NCBI GenBank assembly: GCA_019637645.1
Contig: JAHBVH010000040.1
Coordinates: forward strand, 1-64,000
Source of the DNA: Caldilineaceae bacterium
Lineage (GTDB): Bacteria; Chloroflexota; Anaerolineae; Caldilineales; Caldilineaceae
DNA length: 64,000 bases
Direction: 5' to 3'
The translations under genes were made by a program, and so were the position numbers. Shown one piece after another: positions 54,091 through 63,804 of this stretch. The notes beneath the pieces were generated by a model. It was not told where the DNA came from. It saw nothing but the letters and a program-made list of their open reading frames with translations, and did no database searches. Within the stretch, counting starts at the first letter, position 1. The number at the start of each line of letters is the position of its first letter.

Positions 54091-54837
54091 ATGTTCTTCA
54101 TGAACGCTATGCAAACCAAACAAAATCTCAGCAAAGGCATCTTTGATACCCTCAAGCATCGTATCATTCGCTGGAGTTATCCACCCGGCTACCGGATGAC
54201 AGAGGAAGAGTTATGTCGTGAGTTCGGCGTCAGCCGTGTGCCTGTCCGCGAAGCGCTGCGCATGCTAGAAGAGAATGGGCTCGTCGATAAGGCACCCTAT
54301 CGCGGTTGCACCGTCAAACAACCGAATCTTACAGAAGTGCATGAACTCTACGATGTCCGTTTGGCGCTTGAACTCTTTGTCGTTGATCAATTGATCAGAC
54401 GCGGCCTCCCAACAGCGATCGGCGAACAGCTTGCCACCACTTGGCGTGCCCTCCTCCACCATGAGGAGCCAACCGTTCTGGAAGAAATAACCGAAATTGA
54501 CGGCGTCCATCTTGCGCAGCTAGATGTTACCTTTCATGAAACGCTCACGACGGCGACGGGCAACCGCACGCTGCTGGAAAACTTGCAGCTGATCAATGAA
54601 CGGCTCTACTTCACCCGCATGACCGATATCACGAGCAAAGAACGCCTACAACAAACCTGCCAGCAGCATCTGTACATCCTCGAATGCATTGTCAAAGGTG
54701 AGCGCAGCCAGGCCCGCGAGGCCATTACCGCGAACATCGAATTTGGGCGTGGTCACGTGGAAACCGCCCTCAAAGAAGCGCTGGTGCGCGCCTACCTCCA
54801 ACAGGACTTAGGCGCTGCTACCATCGCCAACTTGTAA
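54091..54837 (+). CDS. GntR-family transcriptional regulator, FCD (FadR) subfamily
   Basis: A 248-residue DNA-binding regulator. The N-terminal winged helix (~10-80) has RMTEEELCREFGVSRVPVRE and ALRMLEENGLVDKAPYRGCT; the C-terminal all-helical FCD effector domain (~90-230) has YDVRLALELFVVDQLI, VTFHETLTTATGN and the metal-binding His positions (HETL, QQHLYI and the later GH). Effectors are usually small organic acids. It is divergent from the ABC/amidohydrolase operon, which it probably controls with itself. Several in-frame ATGs (54091, 54100, 54109) make the start uncertain. Confidence 0.88.
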   Translation: MFFMNAMQTKQNLSKGIFDTLKHRIIRWSYPPGYRMTEEELCREFGVSRVPVREALRMLEENGLVDKAPYRGCTVKQPNLTEVHELYDVRLALELFVVDQLIRRGLPTAIGEQLATTWRALLHHEEPTVLEEITEIDGVHLAQLDVTFHETLTTATGNRTLLENLQLINERLYFTRMTDITSKERLQQTCQQHLYILECIVKGERSQAREAITANIEFGRGHVETALKEALVRAYLQQDLGAATIANL

Positions 54838-54901
54838 GGAATGCACAAACGAAAGATTTGAAAAAGACCTATCCAGCGCCTATTTATACCGTTATCACAA
54901 A

Positions 54902-54920
54902 ACAAATTTGGCAAATTTGT
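54902..54920. promoter_or_regulatory. Inverted repeat upstream of the urt promoter
   Basis: acaaattt and aaatttgt around ggc, ending 12 bp before the predicted -35. A possible operator; no regulator is assigned. Confidence 0.4.
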
Positions 54921-54932
54921 AACATTTGCTCA

Positions 54933-54961
54933 ATGACAGCCCCGCCAGCGCCTGGTATACT
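54933..54961 (+). promoter_or_regulatory. Sigma-70-like promoter upstream of urtA
   Basis: ATGACA and TATACT (5/6 each) are exactly 17 nt apart, starting about 95 bp after the GntR gene ends. If used for urt, the leader would be about 520 nt. Confidence 0.5.
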
Positions 54962-55050
54962 AGGGACATGCGATGTTGAGTTGGGGAGCGCAACATTGCA
55001 GACTGGTTCCTCCTTTGGTTCTTCTTGACATACCTCTGGATTTCTTCAGA

Positions 55051-55083
55051 ACAGTCCACGGTTCATGGCAGACCGTGGACTGT
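55051..55083 (+). promoter_or_regulatory. Inverted repeat in the urt leader
   Basis: Perfect 12-bp arms acagtccacggt and accgtggactgt with a 9-nt loop. The right arm runs into the first 17-bp tandem repeat. Confidence 0.6.
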
Positions 55084-55127
55084 TCGCGTCTGGGGACTGT
55101 TCGCGTCTGGGGACTGTTCGCGTCTGG
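55077..55127. repeat. Three tandem 17-bp repeats in the urt leader
   Basis: ggactgttcgcgtctgg occurs three times without interruption. It lies in the ~650 bp between the GntR gene and urtA, in which no coding sequence is supported. Confidence 0.9.
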
Positions 55128-55489
55128 CGCGCATCCAGAACAGCGTTTGTACTAAATGGAGCAAAGACGCACTTTACCCAGTTCCCGCTCTAGATTTATT
55201 GTGCATATTGCATATGGAACAGGTAAACAAAAGTGATTATGCTGTGAAATGCAGCAAGTGAGTGCGTGTCATTGCTGTGCAATTCTGTCCCATTCAGGCC
55301 TGAAAATTGATGAATTGCTGGTAGAGCCGGTGCTGTCTCTGCCCCACTAGAGGATTTGCTCACCCTTGTTGTCCAACCACTATTCAGATTAAGCGGTCAA
55401 GCGCAAGTGCAATCGCATTGACGGCTGTTTAGTGTTTTGCAACAAACAATCGGTAAACCCAAAGCCAGTTACAGGAGAGAATAATCGTT

Positions 55490-56833
55490 ATGAGTTCGTT
55501 GCGAAAGTATCAGACTTCGCCAGCACCACGTTTGTCGAACAAAGGCAAACAACCTTCTGTTATCCTATTTTGCCTGCTCATTCTGTCGTTATTGCTCAGT
55601 GCCTGTGCACCAGCGGCAGCACCTAGTGCACCAGCCCCCGCTGCAGAAGCAACGGCAACGACGCCAGCCACGGAAGAAGCAGCCGCCCCTGAAGGGGACA
55701 CCATCAAAGTTGGCATTTTACACTCTTTGAGCGGGACCATGTCGATCAGCGAAGTCTCGGTCAAGGATGCAACACTCCTGGCCATTGAAGAGATCAACGC
55801 CGCTGGTGGCATCATGGGCAAACAAATCGAGCCCATTATTGAAGATGGGGCCAGCGATTGGCCGACCTTTGCCGAAAAGGCCCGCAAGCTGATCCAACAA
55901 GACCAGGTCGCGGTTGTCTTTGGTTGCTGGACGAGCGCCAGCCGCAAAGCCGTGTTGCCGGTCTTTGAAGAATTAAATGGGTTGCTCTTCTACCCCGTAC
56001 AATATGAAGGGTTGGAATCCTCCCCGAATATTTTCTACACCGGTGCTGAACCGACCCAACAGATTATCCCTGGGGTTGACTTTTTGATCAACGAACTAGG
56101 TGCGAAGAAGATTTACTTGCTCGGTTCAGATTATGTCTTCCCCCGCACGGCCAACCTGATCATCAAGGCGCAGTTGGCAGCCGCGGGCGTTGAGCTCGCT
56201 GGTGAAGAATATGTCCCGTTGGGTGGCACAGAATTCAGCACGATTATCAGCAAGATCCAAGAAGCTGCCCCCGATGCCATCTTCAACACCTTGAATGGTG
56301 ACAGCAACGTGGCCTTCTTCAAGCAATTTAAGGATGCGGGCTATACCCCAGAAACACTGCCTGTCATCTCTGTGAGCGTGGCAGAAGAAGAAGTTCGCGG
56401 GATTGGGGCCGAGAATATTGCCGGCCACTACACCGCCTGGAACTACTATCAGACCACCGATACACCAGAAAACGAAAAGTTTGTGGCGGCCTACAAAGCA
56501 GCCTACGGTGACGATCGCGTGACGGCAGACCCGATTGAAGCCGGTTACTTTGGTGTCTATGTTTGGAAGGCTTTGGTCGAGGCAGCTGGCTCAACGGATG
56601 TAGCAGCAGTGACCGCGGCAGCCGATGCCAGCGAAATTGAAATTGCCGCCCCCGGTGGTCCGATCAAGGTTGATGGCGAATCCCAACACATGTACAAGAC
56701 CGTCCGGATTGGGCAAATTGGCGAAGATGGCCTCATCACCGAAGTTTGGGCGAGCGATGGGCCCGTGAAGCCGGATCCCTTCCTGCGGGCGATTCCGTGG
56801 GCCGAAGGTCTGGCGGAACGCGCCACACAATAG
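55490..56833 (+). CDS. urtA: Urea ABC transporter substrate-binding lipoprotein
   Basis: A 447-residue periplasmic-type binding protein of the UrtA/FmdD group. A signal peptide ends in a lipobox (LSLLLSAC), then an Ala/Pro/Glu-rich linker to ~65. The mature part begins [17 protein letters not shown] and has [56 protein letters not shown] and [13 protein letters not shown], all typical of UrtA. AGGAGAG lies 10 nt before the ATG. First gene of urtABCDE-ureG; a large gap with hairpins separates it from urtB. Confidence 0.95.
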   Translation: MSSLRKYQTSPAPRLSNKGKQPSVILFCLLILSLLLSACAPAAAPSAPAPAAEATATTPATEEAAAPEGDTIKVGILHSLSGTMSISEVSVKDATLLAIEEINAAGGIMGKQIEPIIEDGASDWPTFAEKARKLIQQDQVAVVFGCWTSASRKAVLPVFEELNGLLFYPVQYEGLESSPNIFYTGAEPTQQIIPGVDFLINELGAKKIYLLGSDYVFPRTANLIIKAQLAAAGVELAGEEYVPLGGTEFSTIISKIQEAAPDAIFNTLNGDSNVAFFKQFKDAGYTPETLPVISVSVAEEEVRGIGAENIAGHYTAWNYYQTTDTPENEKFVAAYKAAYGDDRVTADPIEAGYFGVYVWKALVEAAGSTDVAAVTAAADASEIEIAAPGGPIKVDGESQHMYKTVRIGQIGEDGLITEVWASDGPVKPDPFLRAIPWAEGLAERATQ

Positions 56834-56884
56834 CACCCGCTCCAGAAGATCAACAAATGTAGGCGCTACCTACACGGCTTGTTT

Positions 56885-56933
56885 GCCAATCTAGACCTGA
56901 CAGGTTTTGAAAGCCCGACAGGTCTAGATTGGC
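56885..56933. repeat. Palindromic repeat, copy 7 (long arms)
   Basis: 24-bp arms pair with three mismatches around the core cctgacaggttttgaaagcc. It lies about 50 bp after urtA. Confidence 0.88.
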
Positions 56934-57239
56934 CTAAGTTCTACATTTGAATTACTTGCACGAGCGGAGCGGGCAACCCACCAAGGTCACCGCCGCCAAG
57001 GCAAGCGATGTGTTCGCTCTACTGTTTGTGCCAAATGGTAGGCAAGGGAATTGAACTGGATGCAAATGGGTGTATCCACAGCATGTGTTTGTTCTGGGCA
57101 CATCTGATGATCCACTACATCAGCAAAACAAACACAGCAGTAAATACACCCATTTCATCATACCAAAAAGTGTCGACTCCGGCAATGCAGGGCAATCGCG
57201 AACATTAAAAAGGCGGGATTACCTCCTTAATGAGCAGCA

Positions 57240-57285
57240 AAAAGCGCCCATAGGCACTTCGGCTGGAGCGCCTATGGGCGCTTTT
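57240..57285 (+). terminator. Hairpin between urtA and urtB
   Basis: Perfect 16-bp arms aaaagcgcccataggc and gcctatgggcgctttt around a 14-nt loop, ending in TTTT. It could terminate most urtA transcripts. The rest of the ~640-bp gap shows no supported gene. Confidence 0.65.
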
Positions 57286-57470
57286 CGCAGCCAGCAAGTT
57301 CCGGCTGCCATCACGAAGTTCGCGATGACCCTGTTGGCAATATTTCTTAGGTGAATTTGGTTCAACGTTGCGACCAACCATTACTACCGTAGCCGCAAGC
57401 GGTACGCTTACGGTTCTACGCAGAGAGGGAGGCGCAGCTTGGGCTGGTTACCAACGACGAGTAACTATCT

Positions 57471-58367
57471 ATGGATGCCATCATTTTACAAGCCTTTAAC
57501 GGATTGAGCCTAGGCTCAATCCTATTGCTCGTTTCTTTGGGATTGGCGCTGGCCTTTGGCCTCATGCGGGTCATCAACATGGCTCACGGCGAATTTATTA
57601 TGATTGGGGCCTACGTCGCCTATCTATTCCAACAGACTACCGCGCCATACCTAGGCGGCGTCGAGCCAGGGATTTGGTTTATCTTAGCCATCCCCGCGGC
57701 CTTTGTGATCGCTGCGGCCTTAGGTGCCTTAATGGAAGTAACCTTGATCCGCCATCTCTATGGTCGTCCGCTCGATACCCTATTAGCAACTTGGGGCGTC
57801 GGGTTGATCCTCCAACAAGCAGCGCGCAGCATCTTTGGTGCGCCCAATGTCAATGTCAGCAGCCCGATTTGGCTCTCGGGCGGGGTAGACATTGGAGCGC
57901 GGCTCTTGTTGCCCTACAAGCGCATCTTCATTATCGCCCTTGTGATTCTGGTCGTCGTTGCCGTCTATCTCTATCTCTATCGCACCGTAAGTGGCCGGCG
58001 GTTACGTGCCGTGATGCAAAATCGCGAGATGGCTTCTTGCTTGGGTGTGCGCTCACGGTTGGTCGATGCCAGCACCTTTGCCCTAGGCACCGGCCTAGCC
58101 GGGGTAGCAGGGGTGGCACTGACCCAAATTGGCTCCATTGGTCCAGCGCTAGGCACTTTTTATATTGTCGATGCGTTTATGGTCGTCGTGCTTGGCGGCG
58201 TTGGTCGCTTGCCGGGTACGATCCTAGCGGCACTCCTGATCGGCATCGCCAACACGGTTCTAGAATTGGGGACGAGTGCCACCGTTGGCAAGGTGTTGGT
58301 GCTGCTGCTGATTATCGCCTTCTTACAGTGGAAACCATCGGGGCTGGCCACCTTGCAAACACGTTAA
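57471..58367 (+). CDS. urtB: Urea ABC transporter permease UrtB
   Basis: A 298-residue branched-chain-amino-acid-type permease (LivH family). Motifs: [20 protein letters not shown] opening [40 protein letters not shown] and the domain end [20 protein letters not shown]. About eight helices. Short of the longest UrtB versions, which carry an N-terminal extracytoplasmic region. It is ~640 bp from urtA and 120 bp from urtC. Weak ribosome site. Confidence 0.9.
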   Translation: MDAIILQAFNGLSLGSILLLVSLGLALAFGLMRVINMAHGEFIMIGAYVAYLFQQTTAPYLGGVEPGIWFILAIPAAFVIAAALGALMEVTLIRHLYGRPLDTLLATWGVGLILQQAARSIFGAPNVNVSSPIWLSGGVDIGARLLLPYKRIFIIALVILVVVAVYLYLYRTVSGRRLRAVMQNREMASCLGVRSRLVDASTFALGTGLAGVAGVALTQIGSIGPALGTFYIVDAFMVVVLGGVGRLPGTILAALLIGIANTVLELGTSATVGKVLVLLLIIAFLQWKPSGLATLQTR

Positions 58368-58488
58368 GCAACAGAATCGGGTAACGTTGTCAGCCAGCCA
58401 ACTGGTTATCGATCACGTTGCGTTGCCGCGTGACCGATAGGCAATGCCGCTGGGTGACAAAATCATTACCGCAGGGTAGAGAGTGACC

Positions 58489-59691
58489 ATGAATAATCGC
58501 GGAATCAATTATTATGTACTCCTAGTGTTACAGTGGATCCCCTTTGTGCTATTGATCGGTGGCCTCCTCCTCGCGCCGCAATATCTAGAGCCTTTTCGCC
58601 TCAACCAGCTTGGCAAATTTCTCACCTATGCGATCATTGCCATTGGGCTTGATCTCATTTGGGGCTACAGCGGCATGATGAGCTTGGGTCAAGGCTTATT
58701 CTTTGGCTTGGGGGCCTATGGCTTTGCCATGTATCTGAAACTACAGGCGTCGGGCGGCAAATTGCCCGATTTCATGTTTTGGAGCGGGCTCGAAAGCCTA
58801 CCCTGGTTTTGGGTACCCTTCCAAAACCCGATCTTTGCGGTGCTGGCCGCGTTGGTGGTGCCCGCGATCATTGCCGGTGTGTTGGGTTATTTGGTCTTTC
58901 GGAGTCGTGTCCAGGGGGTCTATTTCTCCATCATTACCCAAGCCCTCACCCTGCTGACCAGCATCTGGTTCATTGGTCAACAAGCCTACACTGGTGGTAC
59001 CAATGGGATTACCAACCTGGGTAGCGCGCAACTCTTTGGCAAATCACTCCTTTCAGCCGAAGTACAGACTGGCTTCTATATTGCCACGGTGGTCTGCCTT
59101 GCGCTGGTCTATTTGATTGCCACACGCATTACCAATTCCCGATTCGGCCGCATGTTGATCGCCTTGCGTGACAATGAAGCGCGCGTGCGTTTTCTAGGCT
59201 ATAATCCGGTTATGCTCAAAACGCTGATGTTTGTCACCTCAGCGGTCTTTGCAGCGCTTGCGGGGGTTTTATTTGTCCCACAGGTCGGCATTATTTCGCC
59301 ATCCAGCATGGGCGTGGTACCATCCATTGAAATGGTGATCTGGGTGGCCGTTGGCGGGCGCGGCACGCTCTTTGGGGCGATCATTGGCGCACTCGTGGTC
59401 AGCTACGCTCGTAGCTTTTTCAGCGAAGCATACCCAGAGATTTGGCAATACTTTCTCGGGCTGCTCTTTGTGATCAGTGTCCTCTTTTTCAAATCCGGCA
59501 TTGTCGGCACGCTTTTGATTGGCTTCAATCGCCTGCGCGTCATGCTTTCAGGAGAACCGTTAGAAATGTCTGAACACGGACTTTCTTTCTATCGTACCGC
59601 CGAGCCAGCCCCACCGGCCAAGTCTACAGCCGCAACCACCGATTCACAGCGGACTGAGCAGGTGCCATCCGCAGCAGAAGGAGGCTCCTAA
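58489..59691 (+). CDS. urtC: Urea ABC transporter permease UrtC
   Basis: A 400-residue LivM-type permease. Motifs: [43 protein letters not shown] and [20 protein letters not shown]. The C-terminus has a polar Ala/Thr tail of ~40 residues. An in-frame GTG lies two codons upstream; the ATG after GGGTAGAGAG was chosen. Its stop overlaps the urtD start (TAATG). Confidence 0.93.
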   Translation: MNNRGINYYVLLVLQWIPFVLLIGGLLLAPQYLEPFRLNQLGKFLTYAIIAIGLDLIWGYSGMMSLGQGLFFGLGAYGFAMYLKLQASGGKLPDFMFWSGLESLPWFWVPFQNPIFAVLAALVVPAIIAGVLGYLVFRSRVQGVYFSIITQALTLLTSIWFIGQQAYTGGTNGITNLGSAQLFGKSLLSAEVQTGFYIATVVCLALVYLIATRITNSRFGRMLIALRDNEARVRFLGYNPVMLKTLMFVTSAVFAALAGVLFVPQVGIISPSSMGVVPSIEMVIWVAVGGRGTLFGAIIGALVVSYARSFFSEAYPEIWQYFLGLLFVISVLFFKSGIVGTLLIGFNRLRVMLSGEPLEMSEHGLSFYRTAEPAPPAKSTAATTDSQRTEQVPSAAEGGS

Positions 59692-60500
59692 TGGCTGGCG
59701 GAACTGCTAACGGCGTTTTGGTGGGGAATATGCCGAATGGCATGGCTACCCATGAAAAAATCATTGATGTGAGCGGGGTCACCGTCAGCTTTGACGGCTT
59801 TAAAGCCCTCAATGATTTGAATTTTGCCATGCAGCGCGGGGAGTTGCGCTTTATCATCGGCCCCAATGGCGCTGGCAAAACCACCCTCTTGGACGTGATG
59901 ACGGGCAAGACACGCCCACAGCAAGGCACAGTCACCTTTGATGGCAACGTGAATGTGCTGCGCGCCGCGGAACATGAGCTCGTACGCCACGGGATTGGGC
60001 GCAAATTTCAAACCCCCACAGTCTTTGCCCCCCTGACCGTCTACGAAAATCTGGAAGCTGCCGCTGGTTTTAATGACGGCGTCTTTCACCTCTTTTCTAA
60101 CTTAGCCGAACCACTACCCAACCAGATCGATGAGATGCTTCGCCTCATTGGGCTGTGGGAACGGGCCTATGTGCGGGCCGGAATTTTGTCCCATGGCGAA
60201 AAGCAATGGCTGGAGATCGGCATGCTGCTCATGCAGAATCCCAAGTTACTGCTGCTCGATGAACCAGTTGCGGGCATGACGCGCCAAGAGCGCAATCGCA
60301 CCGGCGAATTGTTGCGGGCGATCGCGCAGCGCTGCTCTATCTTGGTGGTTGAACACGATATGGAATTTGTGCGCAACTATGCGAGCACTGTCTCCGTGCT
60401 CCACCTGGGCCATCTGCTCACCGAGGGGCCCGTCGATCAGGTGCAAAGCGACCCGCAAGTCATCGAAGTCTATATTGGTCGCAGCCGCTCTCATGCATAG
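59691..60500 (+). CDS. urtD: Urea ABC transporter ATP-binding protein UrtD
   Basis: A 269-residue LivG-type ATPase. Walker A GPNGAGKTTLLD, LRFIIGP opening, Q-loop IGRKFQTPTVFAPLTVYEN, an unusual signature ILSHGEKQWLEIGMLLMQNP (LSHGEKQ in place of LSGGQ, as is common in UrtD), Walker B LLLLDEPVAGMT, and H-loop VVEHDMEFV. AAGGAGG precedes the ATG. It has a short N-terminal extension before the nucleotide domain. Confidence 0.95.
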   Translation: MAGGTANGVLVGNMPNGMATHEKIIDVSGVTVSFDGFKALNDLNFAMQRGELRFIIGPNGAGKTTLLDVMTGKTRPQQGTVTFDGNVNVLRAAEHELVRHGIGRKFQTPTVFAPLTVYENLEAAAGFNDGVFHLFSNLAEPLPNQIDEMLRLIGLWERAYVRAGILSHGEKQWLEIGMLLMQNPKLLLLDEPVAGMTRQERNRTGELLRAIAQRCSILVVEHDMEFVRNYASTVSVLHLGHLLTEGPVDQVQSDPQVIEVYIGRSRSHA

Positions 60501-60617
60501 AGCCTGTTTAACCGACAGCAAAGCCACAAGACGCCCATTGGCTGCTTCGTCAACCGTCAATGGACGCGGCAGGCGAGGCTCAGCCAAACGAATCGTTATT
60601 TCCAGAAAGTATAATCC

Positions 60618-61319
60618 ATGTTAGCGATCAAAGATGCTGCTGTGAATTATGGGGAAAGCAGAATCCTGCGCGATGTGAACCTGCAGGTGCCCGCGGGACA
60701 GGTCATCTGCCTGATGGGTCGCAATGGCGTTGGCAAGACCACTTTGATGAAAAGTGTGATGGGCTTGTTGAAGCTCCGCCGTGGGGCCATGAGCTTTGAA
60801 GGCGAGAATATCACCAACTGGGCAACCAGCCAACGGGCACGGGCCGGTTTTGGCTATGTCCCCCAAGGGCGCGGGATCTTCCCCTACCTCACGGTCTATG
60901 AGAATCTCCTCATGGGCTTTGAAGCCGTGCCAGCGGGTACGGTCGATCAAGAAGCCATTGAAGAAGTCTACGCCATCTTTCCGGTGCTCAAAGAGATGCG
61001 CAAGCGTGTAGCTGGCACCCTCAGCGGTGGTCAGCAACAGCAGCTGGCCTTTGGCCGTGTCCTTGTCCGCCGCCCCAAGTTGCTCCTCCTCGACGAGCCG
61101 ACCGAAGGGATTCAACCTTCGATCATGTTGGAAATTGAGAATGTGATCCACAACTTGCGGGAGCAGGGGAAGATGTCGATCTTGTTGGTCGAACAATTCC
61201 TCGATTTTGCCCTCAGTGTGGGTAGCTATTTCTACATGATGGAGACTGGCCGCATTGTCATGGAAGGGGGGACCAACACCTTTGATCCCAACCTAGCCAA
61301 GGAATATTTAGCGGTCTAG
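60618..61319 (+). CDS. urtE: Urea ABC transporter ATP-binding protein UrtE
   Basis: A 233-residue LivF-type ATPase. Walker A GRNGVGKTTLMK, YVPQGRGIFPYLTVYENL, signature LSGGQQQQLAFGRVL, Walker B LLLLDEPTEGIQPS and H-loop VEQFLDFA are present. The DEPTEGIQPS string is characteristic of UrtE. 117 bp after urtD. It is followed by the palindromic repeat and ureG. Confidence 0.95.
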   Translation: MLAIKDAAVNYGESRILRDVNLQVPAGQVICLMGRNGVGKTTLMKSVMGLLKLRRGAMSFEGENITNWATSQRARAGFGYVPQGRGIFPYLTVYENLLMGFEAVPAGTVDQEAIEEVYAIFPVLKEMRKRVAGTLSGGQQQQLAFGRVLVRRPKLLLLDEPTEGIQPSIMLEIENVIHNLREQGKMSILLVEQFLDFALSVGSYFYMMETGRIVMEGGTNTFDPNLAKEYLAV

Positions 61320-61340
61320 TCGGCTAGGCGTGCCATGTTT

Positions 61341-61372
61341 AGACCCGACAGGTTAACGTTGCTGTCAGGTCT
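61341..61372. repeat. Palindromic repeat, copy 8, in the ureG leader
   Basis: Arms agacccgacag and ctgtcaggtct pair with one position that is a G-U type mismatch, around a 10-nt loop. It ends 15 bp before the ureG start codon and so covers the translation-initiation region. Confidence 0.75.
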
Positions 61373-61387
61373 CTAGGAAAGAAGACC

Positions 61388-62074
61388 ATGCGTAGCGAAA
61401 CCCAACGCGCCATTCGTATTGGTGTCGCTGGCCCAGTGGGCAGCGGCAAGACGGCCCTCGTTCACTGTCTGAGCCGTGAACTAGCGAGCCAATATAATAT
61501 GGCCGTCGTCACCAATGACATCTATACCAAAGAAGATGCCGAGTTCTTGATCCGCCAAGGCGTGCTAGAGCCTGCCCGTGTGCGGGGTGTCGAGACCGGC
61601 GGTTGCCCCCATAGTGCCATTCGCGACGACGCTTCGATGAATTTAGAAGCGGTTTGCGATCTCGAAGCGACCATCCCCGGGCTGGAGCTGATCCTGATGG
61701 AGAGTGGTGGCGATAATATTGCCGCCTCGTTTAGCCCAGAGTTGGTCGATGTTTGGATCTATGTGCTAGATGTGGCCGCCGGGGATAAGATGCCCCGCAA
61801 AGGTGGCCCTGGCATTCTCCGCTCCGACTTGCTCCTGATCAACAAGATCGATCTTGCCCCCTATGTGGGCGCTTCGCTGGAACAAATGGAGCGGGATACC
61901 AACCGTGTCCGCCGTGATCAGCCGTGGTTTTTTACCAACCTCAAAGATGGCACGGGCCTCCCCGCCGTGATCGAATGGATCGAAGGGCTGATCAACACCC
62001 CCATCCAAGCCCGTACCGTCCTCTGGGATGGCCGTCTGCGCTTTGACAGCTTGGCCGACGCCACCTACGCCTAG
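61388..62074 (+). CDS. ureG: Urease accessory GTPase UreG
   Basis: A 228-residue SIMIBI-class GTPase that carries nickel and drives insertion into urease. P-loop [45 protein letters not shown] (Cys-Pro-His nickel motif), [27 protein letters not shown] are all intact. A slightly longer C-terminus than the ~205-residue E. coli-like form. It is separated from ureABC by about 14 kb and sits at the end of the urt operon. No Shine-Dalgarno is clear because the repeat lies there. Confidence 0.95.
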   Translation: MRSETQRAIRIGVAGPVGSGKTALVHCLSRELASQYNMAVVTNDIYTKEDAEFLIRQGVLEPARVRGVETGGCPHSAIRDDASMNLEAVCDLEATIPGLELILMESGGDNIAASFSPELVDVWIYVLDVAAGDKMPRKGGPGILRSDLLLINKIDLAPYVGASLEQMERDTNRVRRDQPWFFTNLKDGTGLPAVIEWIEGLINTPIQARTVLWDGRLRFDSLADATYA

Positions 62075-62116
62075 TCTTCAGCCTCACCCCAATCTGTCCG
62101 TCTTTCTCTAACGAAG

Positions 62117-62145
62117 AGCTGTCAGGTTTTTCAAACCTGGCAGCT
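62117..62145. repeat. Palindromic repeat, copy 9
   Basis: Arms agctgtcaggttt and aaacctggcagct pair with one mismatch around 3 nt. About 45 bp after ureG and likely its terminator. The remainder up to the CBS gene shows nothing else. Confidence 0.8.
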
Positions 62146-62374
62146 TTCATATTTACCCCGTTTATCCACCGCCCAGATTTCACTGGTCATCTGGCTAGTC
62201 TCATGACCCACCATGCGACTAGCCGTAAGTCTCGCTAGAGGACAGATCTCCTTTCTGCTGCTTCCTGCTACCCTATAAACAACAGAAAATGATGTTCGAG
62301 CCGCTTTGCAAAACAGCATGGGGAAACCCATATCGCTCTTTTACAAAGCAAGGGAAAGATGTGGAGGTGAAGCG

Positions 62375-62809
62375 ATGAACCGGCGGGAATTGGCAGTACA
62401 CCATTGGATGACTTCGCCAGCACGCGTGGTTACAACACAGACATCGCTGCTGGACGCCTACCACTTTATGACAGAAAACGATATCCGGCGGGCGCCGGTT
62501 GTCGATCGACATAATGGGTTAGTGGGCATTTTAACCCTGAGCGATGTGCTGCGCACGATGCCGCTCTTTTTTCAACCCGCCGATCTGACAACCGATTTGT
62601 TACTCAATGATCAACTGGTCAACCAGGTGATGACAACTGACCCGATCACCATTGCCCCCGATGCTTCTGTACAAGATGCCGCTGAGCTTATGTTGGAATA
62701 TCAGGTTAGTGGTCTCCCGGTTATCGAAGATGGACGCGTGGTGGGCATCATCACTGAATCTGACATCTTCCGATTGGTTGTCCGTCTTTGGAACGAAGTA
62801 GTGGCCTAG
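62375..62809 (+). CDS. CBS-pair protein
   Basis: A 144-residue protein that is essentially two CBS domains. CBS1 covers ~12-60 (MTSPARVVTTQTSLLDAYHF, RRAPVVDRHNGLVGILTLSD) and CBS2 ~85-140 (VMTTDPITIAPDASVQDAAE, VSGLPVIEDGRVVGIITESD). Such pairs bind adenosyl nucleotides and sense energy state. ATG chosen after GGAGGTGA; the frame is open a further 69 bp upstream. It sits between ureG and a flavoprotein, so it might report energy status for that group, which is a guess. Confidence 0.88.
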   Translation: MNRRELAVHHWMTSPARVVTTQTSLLDAYHFMTENDIRRAPVVDRHNGLVGILTLSDVLRTMPLFFQPADLTTDLLLNDQLVNQVMTTDPITIAPDASVQDAAELMLEYQVSGLPVIEDGRVVGIITESDIFRLVVRLWNEVVA

Positions 62810-62861
62810 CCACCTTCGCCGTGTCCTACGTTCACAGTATTTACGTTGAGAGGATCGCGCT

Positions 62862-63785
62862 ATGACTGTTTATGATGTTGCGATTATTGGCGGTGGGCCT
62901 TCGGGCCTAGCGGCAGCGGCGTATACGGCAGGCTTTCAGCTTACCCCGATCTTGATCGCCCCCATGTTGGGCGGCAAAGCCAGCTATGAGTTCAAGCTAA
63001 ATGGGCAGTATTATCCTACGCCGATTTGGGGGCTGGAGACGGTCCGGCTCTTTGAAAAGCATGTACAAAGCCAAATGATTGCGCACCAAACAGAAGAAGT
63101 CCACAAGGTACGCAAAGCAGAAAATGGCAACTTTATCGTTGAGCTGGAAAGCCAACAGATCGAAGCCCGGGCCGTGATCGTGGCCACCGGAGCCAAGCCC
63201 CAGCGCCTTTACGTACCCGGTGAACAGGAATTCTGGGGGCGCGGCGTCAGCTTTTCGGCGCTCAGCCATGCCCCACTCTTCCGCGGGCGCGAGGTGGTTG
63301 TGATTGGGAATGGGGAACGTACCCAAGTCGCGATTTTAAAGCTAGCCACGATTGCGAACCATGTCTATTGGCTGTCCACCACTACCCATGAAGCCACCGC
63401 AGCACGGCTACGCGAGTTTGAGGATCACCCCAAGGTGACACCCCTCTTTGGCTGGGAATTGCAACGGATTTTGGGCAACGATTGCGTCACCGCAATTGAG
63501 ATCGCCACCGACTTCACCACGCGTGAGGTCACGGTTGATGGGGTTTTTGTGGAACTCGGTCTCATTCCCAATGTGGAATTTCTGCGGGGTATGCTGCCCT
63601 TTAACCCGGAAACAGGGCATATTCCGGTCAACCAACACTGTGCGACCACTGTACCAGGGCTCTTTGCGGCAGGCGATGTGACCGATGTCTATGCCGAGCA
63701 GATCACCGTGGCGATTGGCGAAGGTGTCAAAGCCGCCATCAGCACATGGGACTATTTGGTGACTTTGCCCACGTTAGATCATTGA
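62862..63785 (+). CDS. Thioredoxin-reductase-like flavoprotein lacking the redox CxxC
   Basis: A 307-residue pyridine nucleotide-disulfide oxidoreductase family protein. FAD motif VAIIGGGPSGLAAAAYTAGF, NAD(P) motif VVVIGNGERTQVA (GNGERT in place of the GxGxxA pattern), and the C-terminal GLFAAGDVTD and YAEQITVAIGEG are present. The dithiol CxxC expected near the middle domain is absent, where the sequence reads WGRGVSFSALSHAP. So it is not a conventional thioredoxin reductase; it may be a ferredoxin/flavodoxin-NADP reductase-like or a regulatory flavoprotein. Located 52 bp after the CBS gene in the same direction. Confidence 0.85.
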   Translation: MTVYDVAIIGGGPSGLAAAAYTAGFQLTPILIAPMLGGKASYEFKLNGQYYPTPIWGLETVRLFEKHVQSQMIAHQTEEVHKVRKAENGNFIVELESQQIEARAVIVATGAKPQRLYVPGEQEFWGRGVSFSALSHAPLFRGREVVVIGNGERTQVAILKLATIANHVYWLSTTTHEATAARLREFEDHPKVTPLFGWELQRILGNDCVTAIEIATDFTTREVTVDGVFVELGLIPNVEFLRGMLPFNPETGHIPVNQHCATTVPGLFAAGDVTDVYAEQITVAIGEGVKAAISTWDYLVTLPTLDH

Positions 63786-63804
63786 CCTAGCACTGACGCA
63801 GCCT

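Noticed and set aside
55077..55127. Three 17-bp repeats considered as a CRISPR array
   Set aside because: The copies are directly adjacent with no spacers and far too short for CRISPR repeats.
54838..55489. Possible tRNA or known riboswitch in the urt leader
   Set aside because: No cloverleaf or familiar riboswitch core was found by eye; only a hairpin and tandem repeats can be supported.
57070..57354. Small + strand frame between urtA and urtB
   Set aside because: It runs through the 57240-57285 hairpin, has no ribosome site and no family features.
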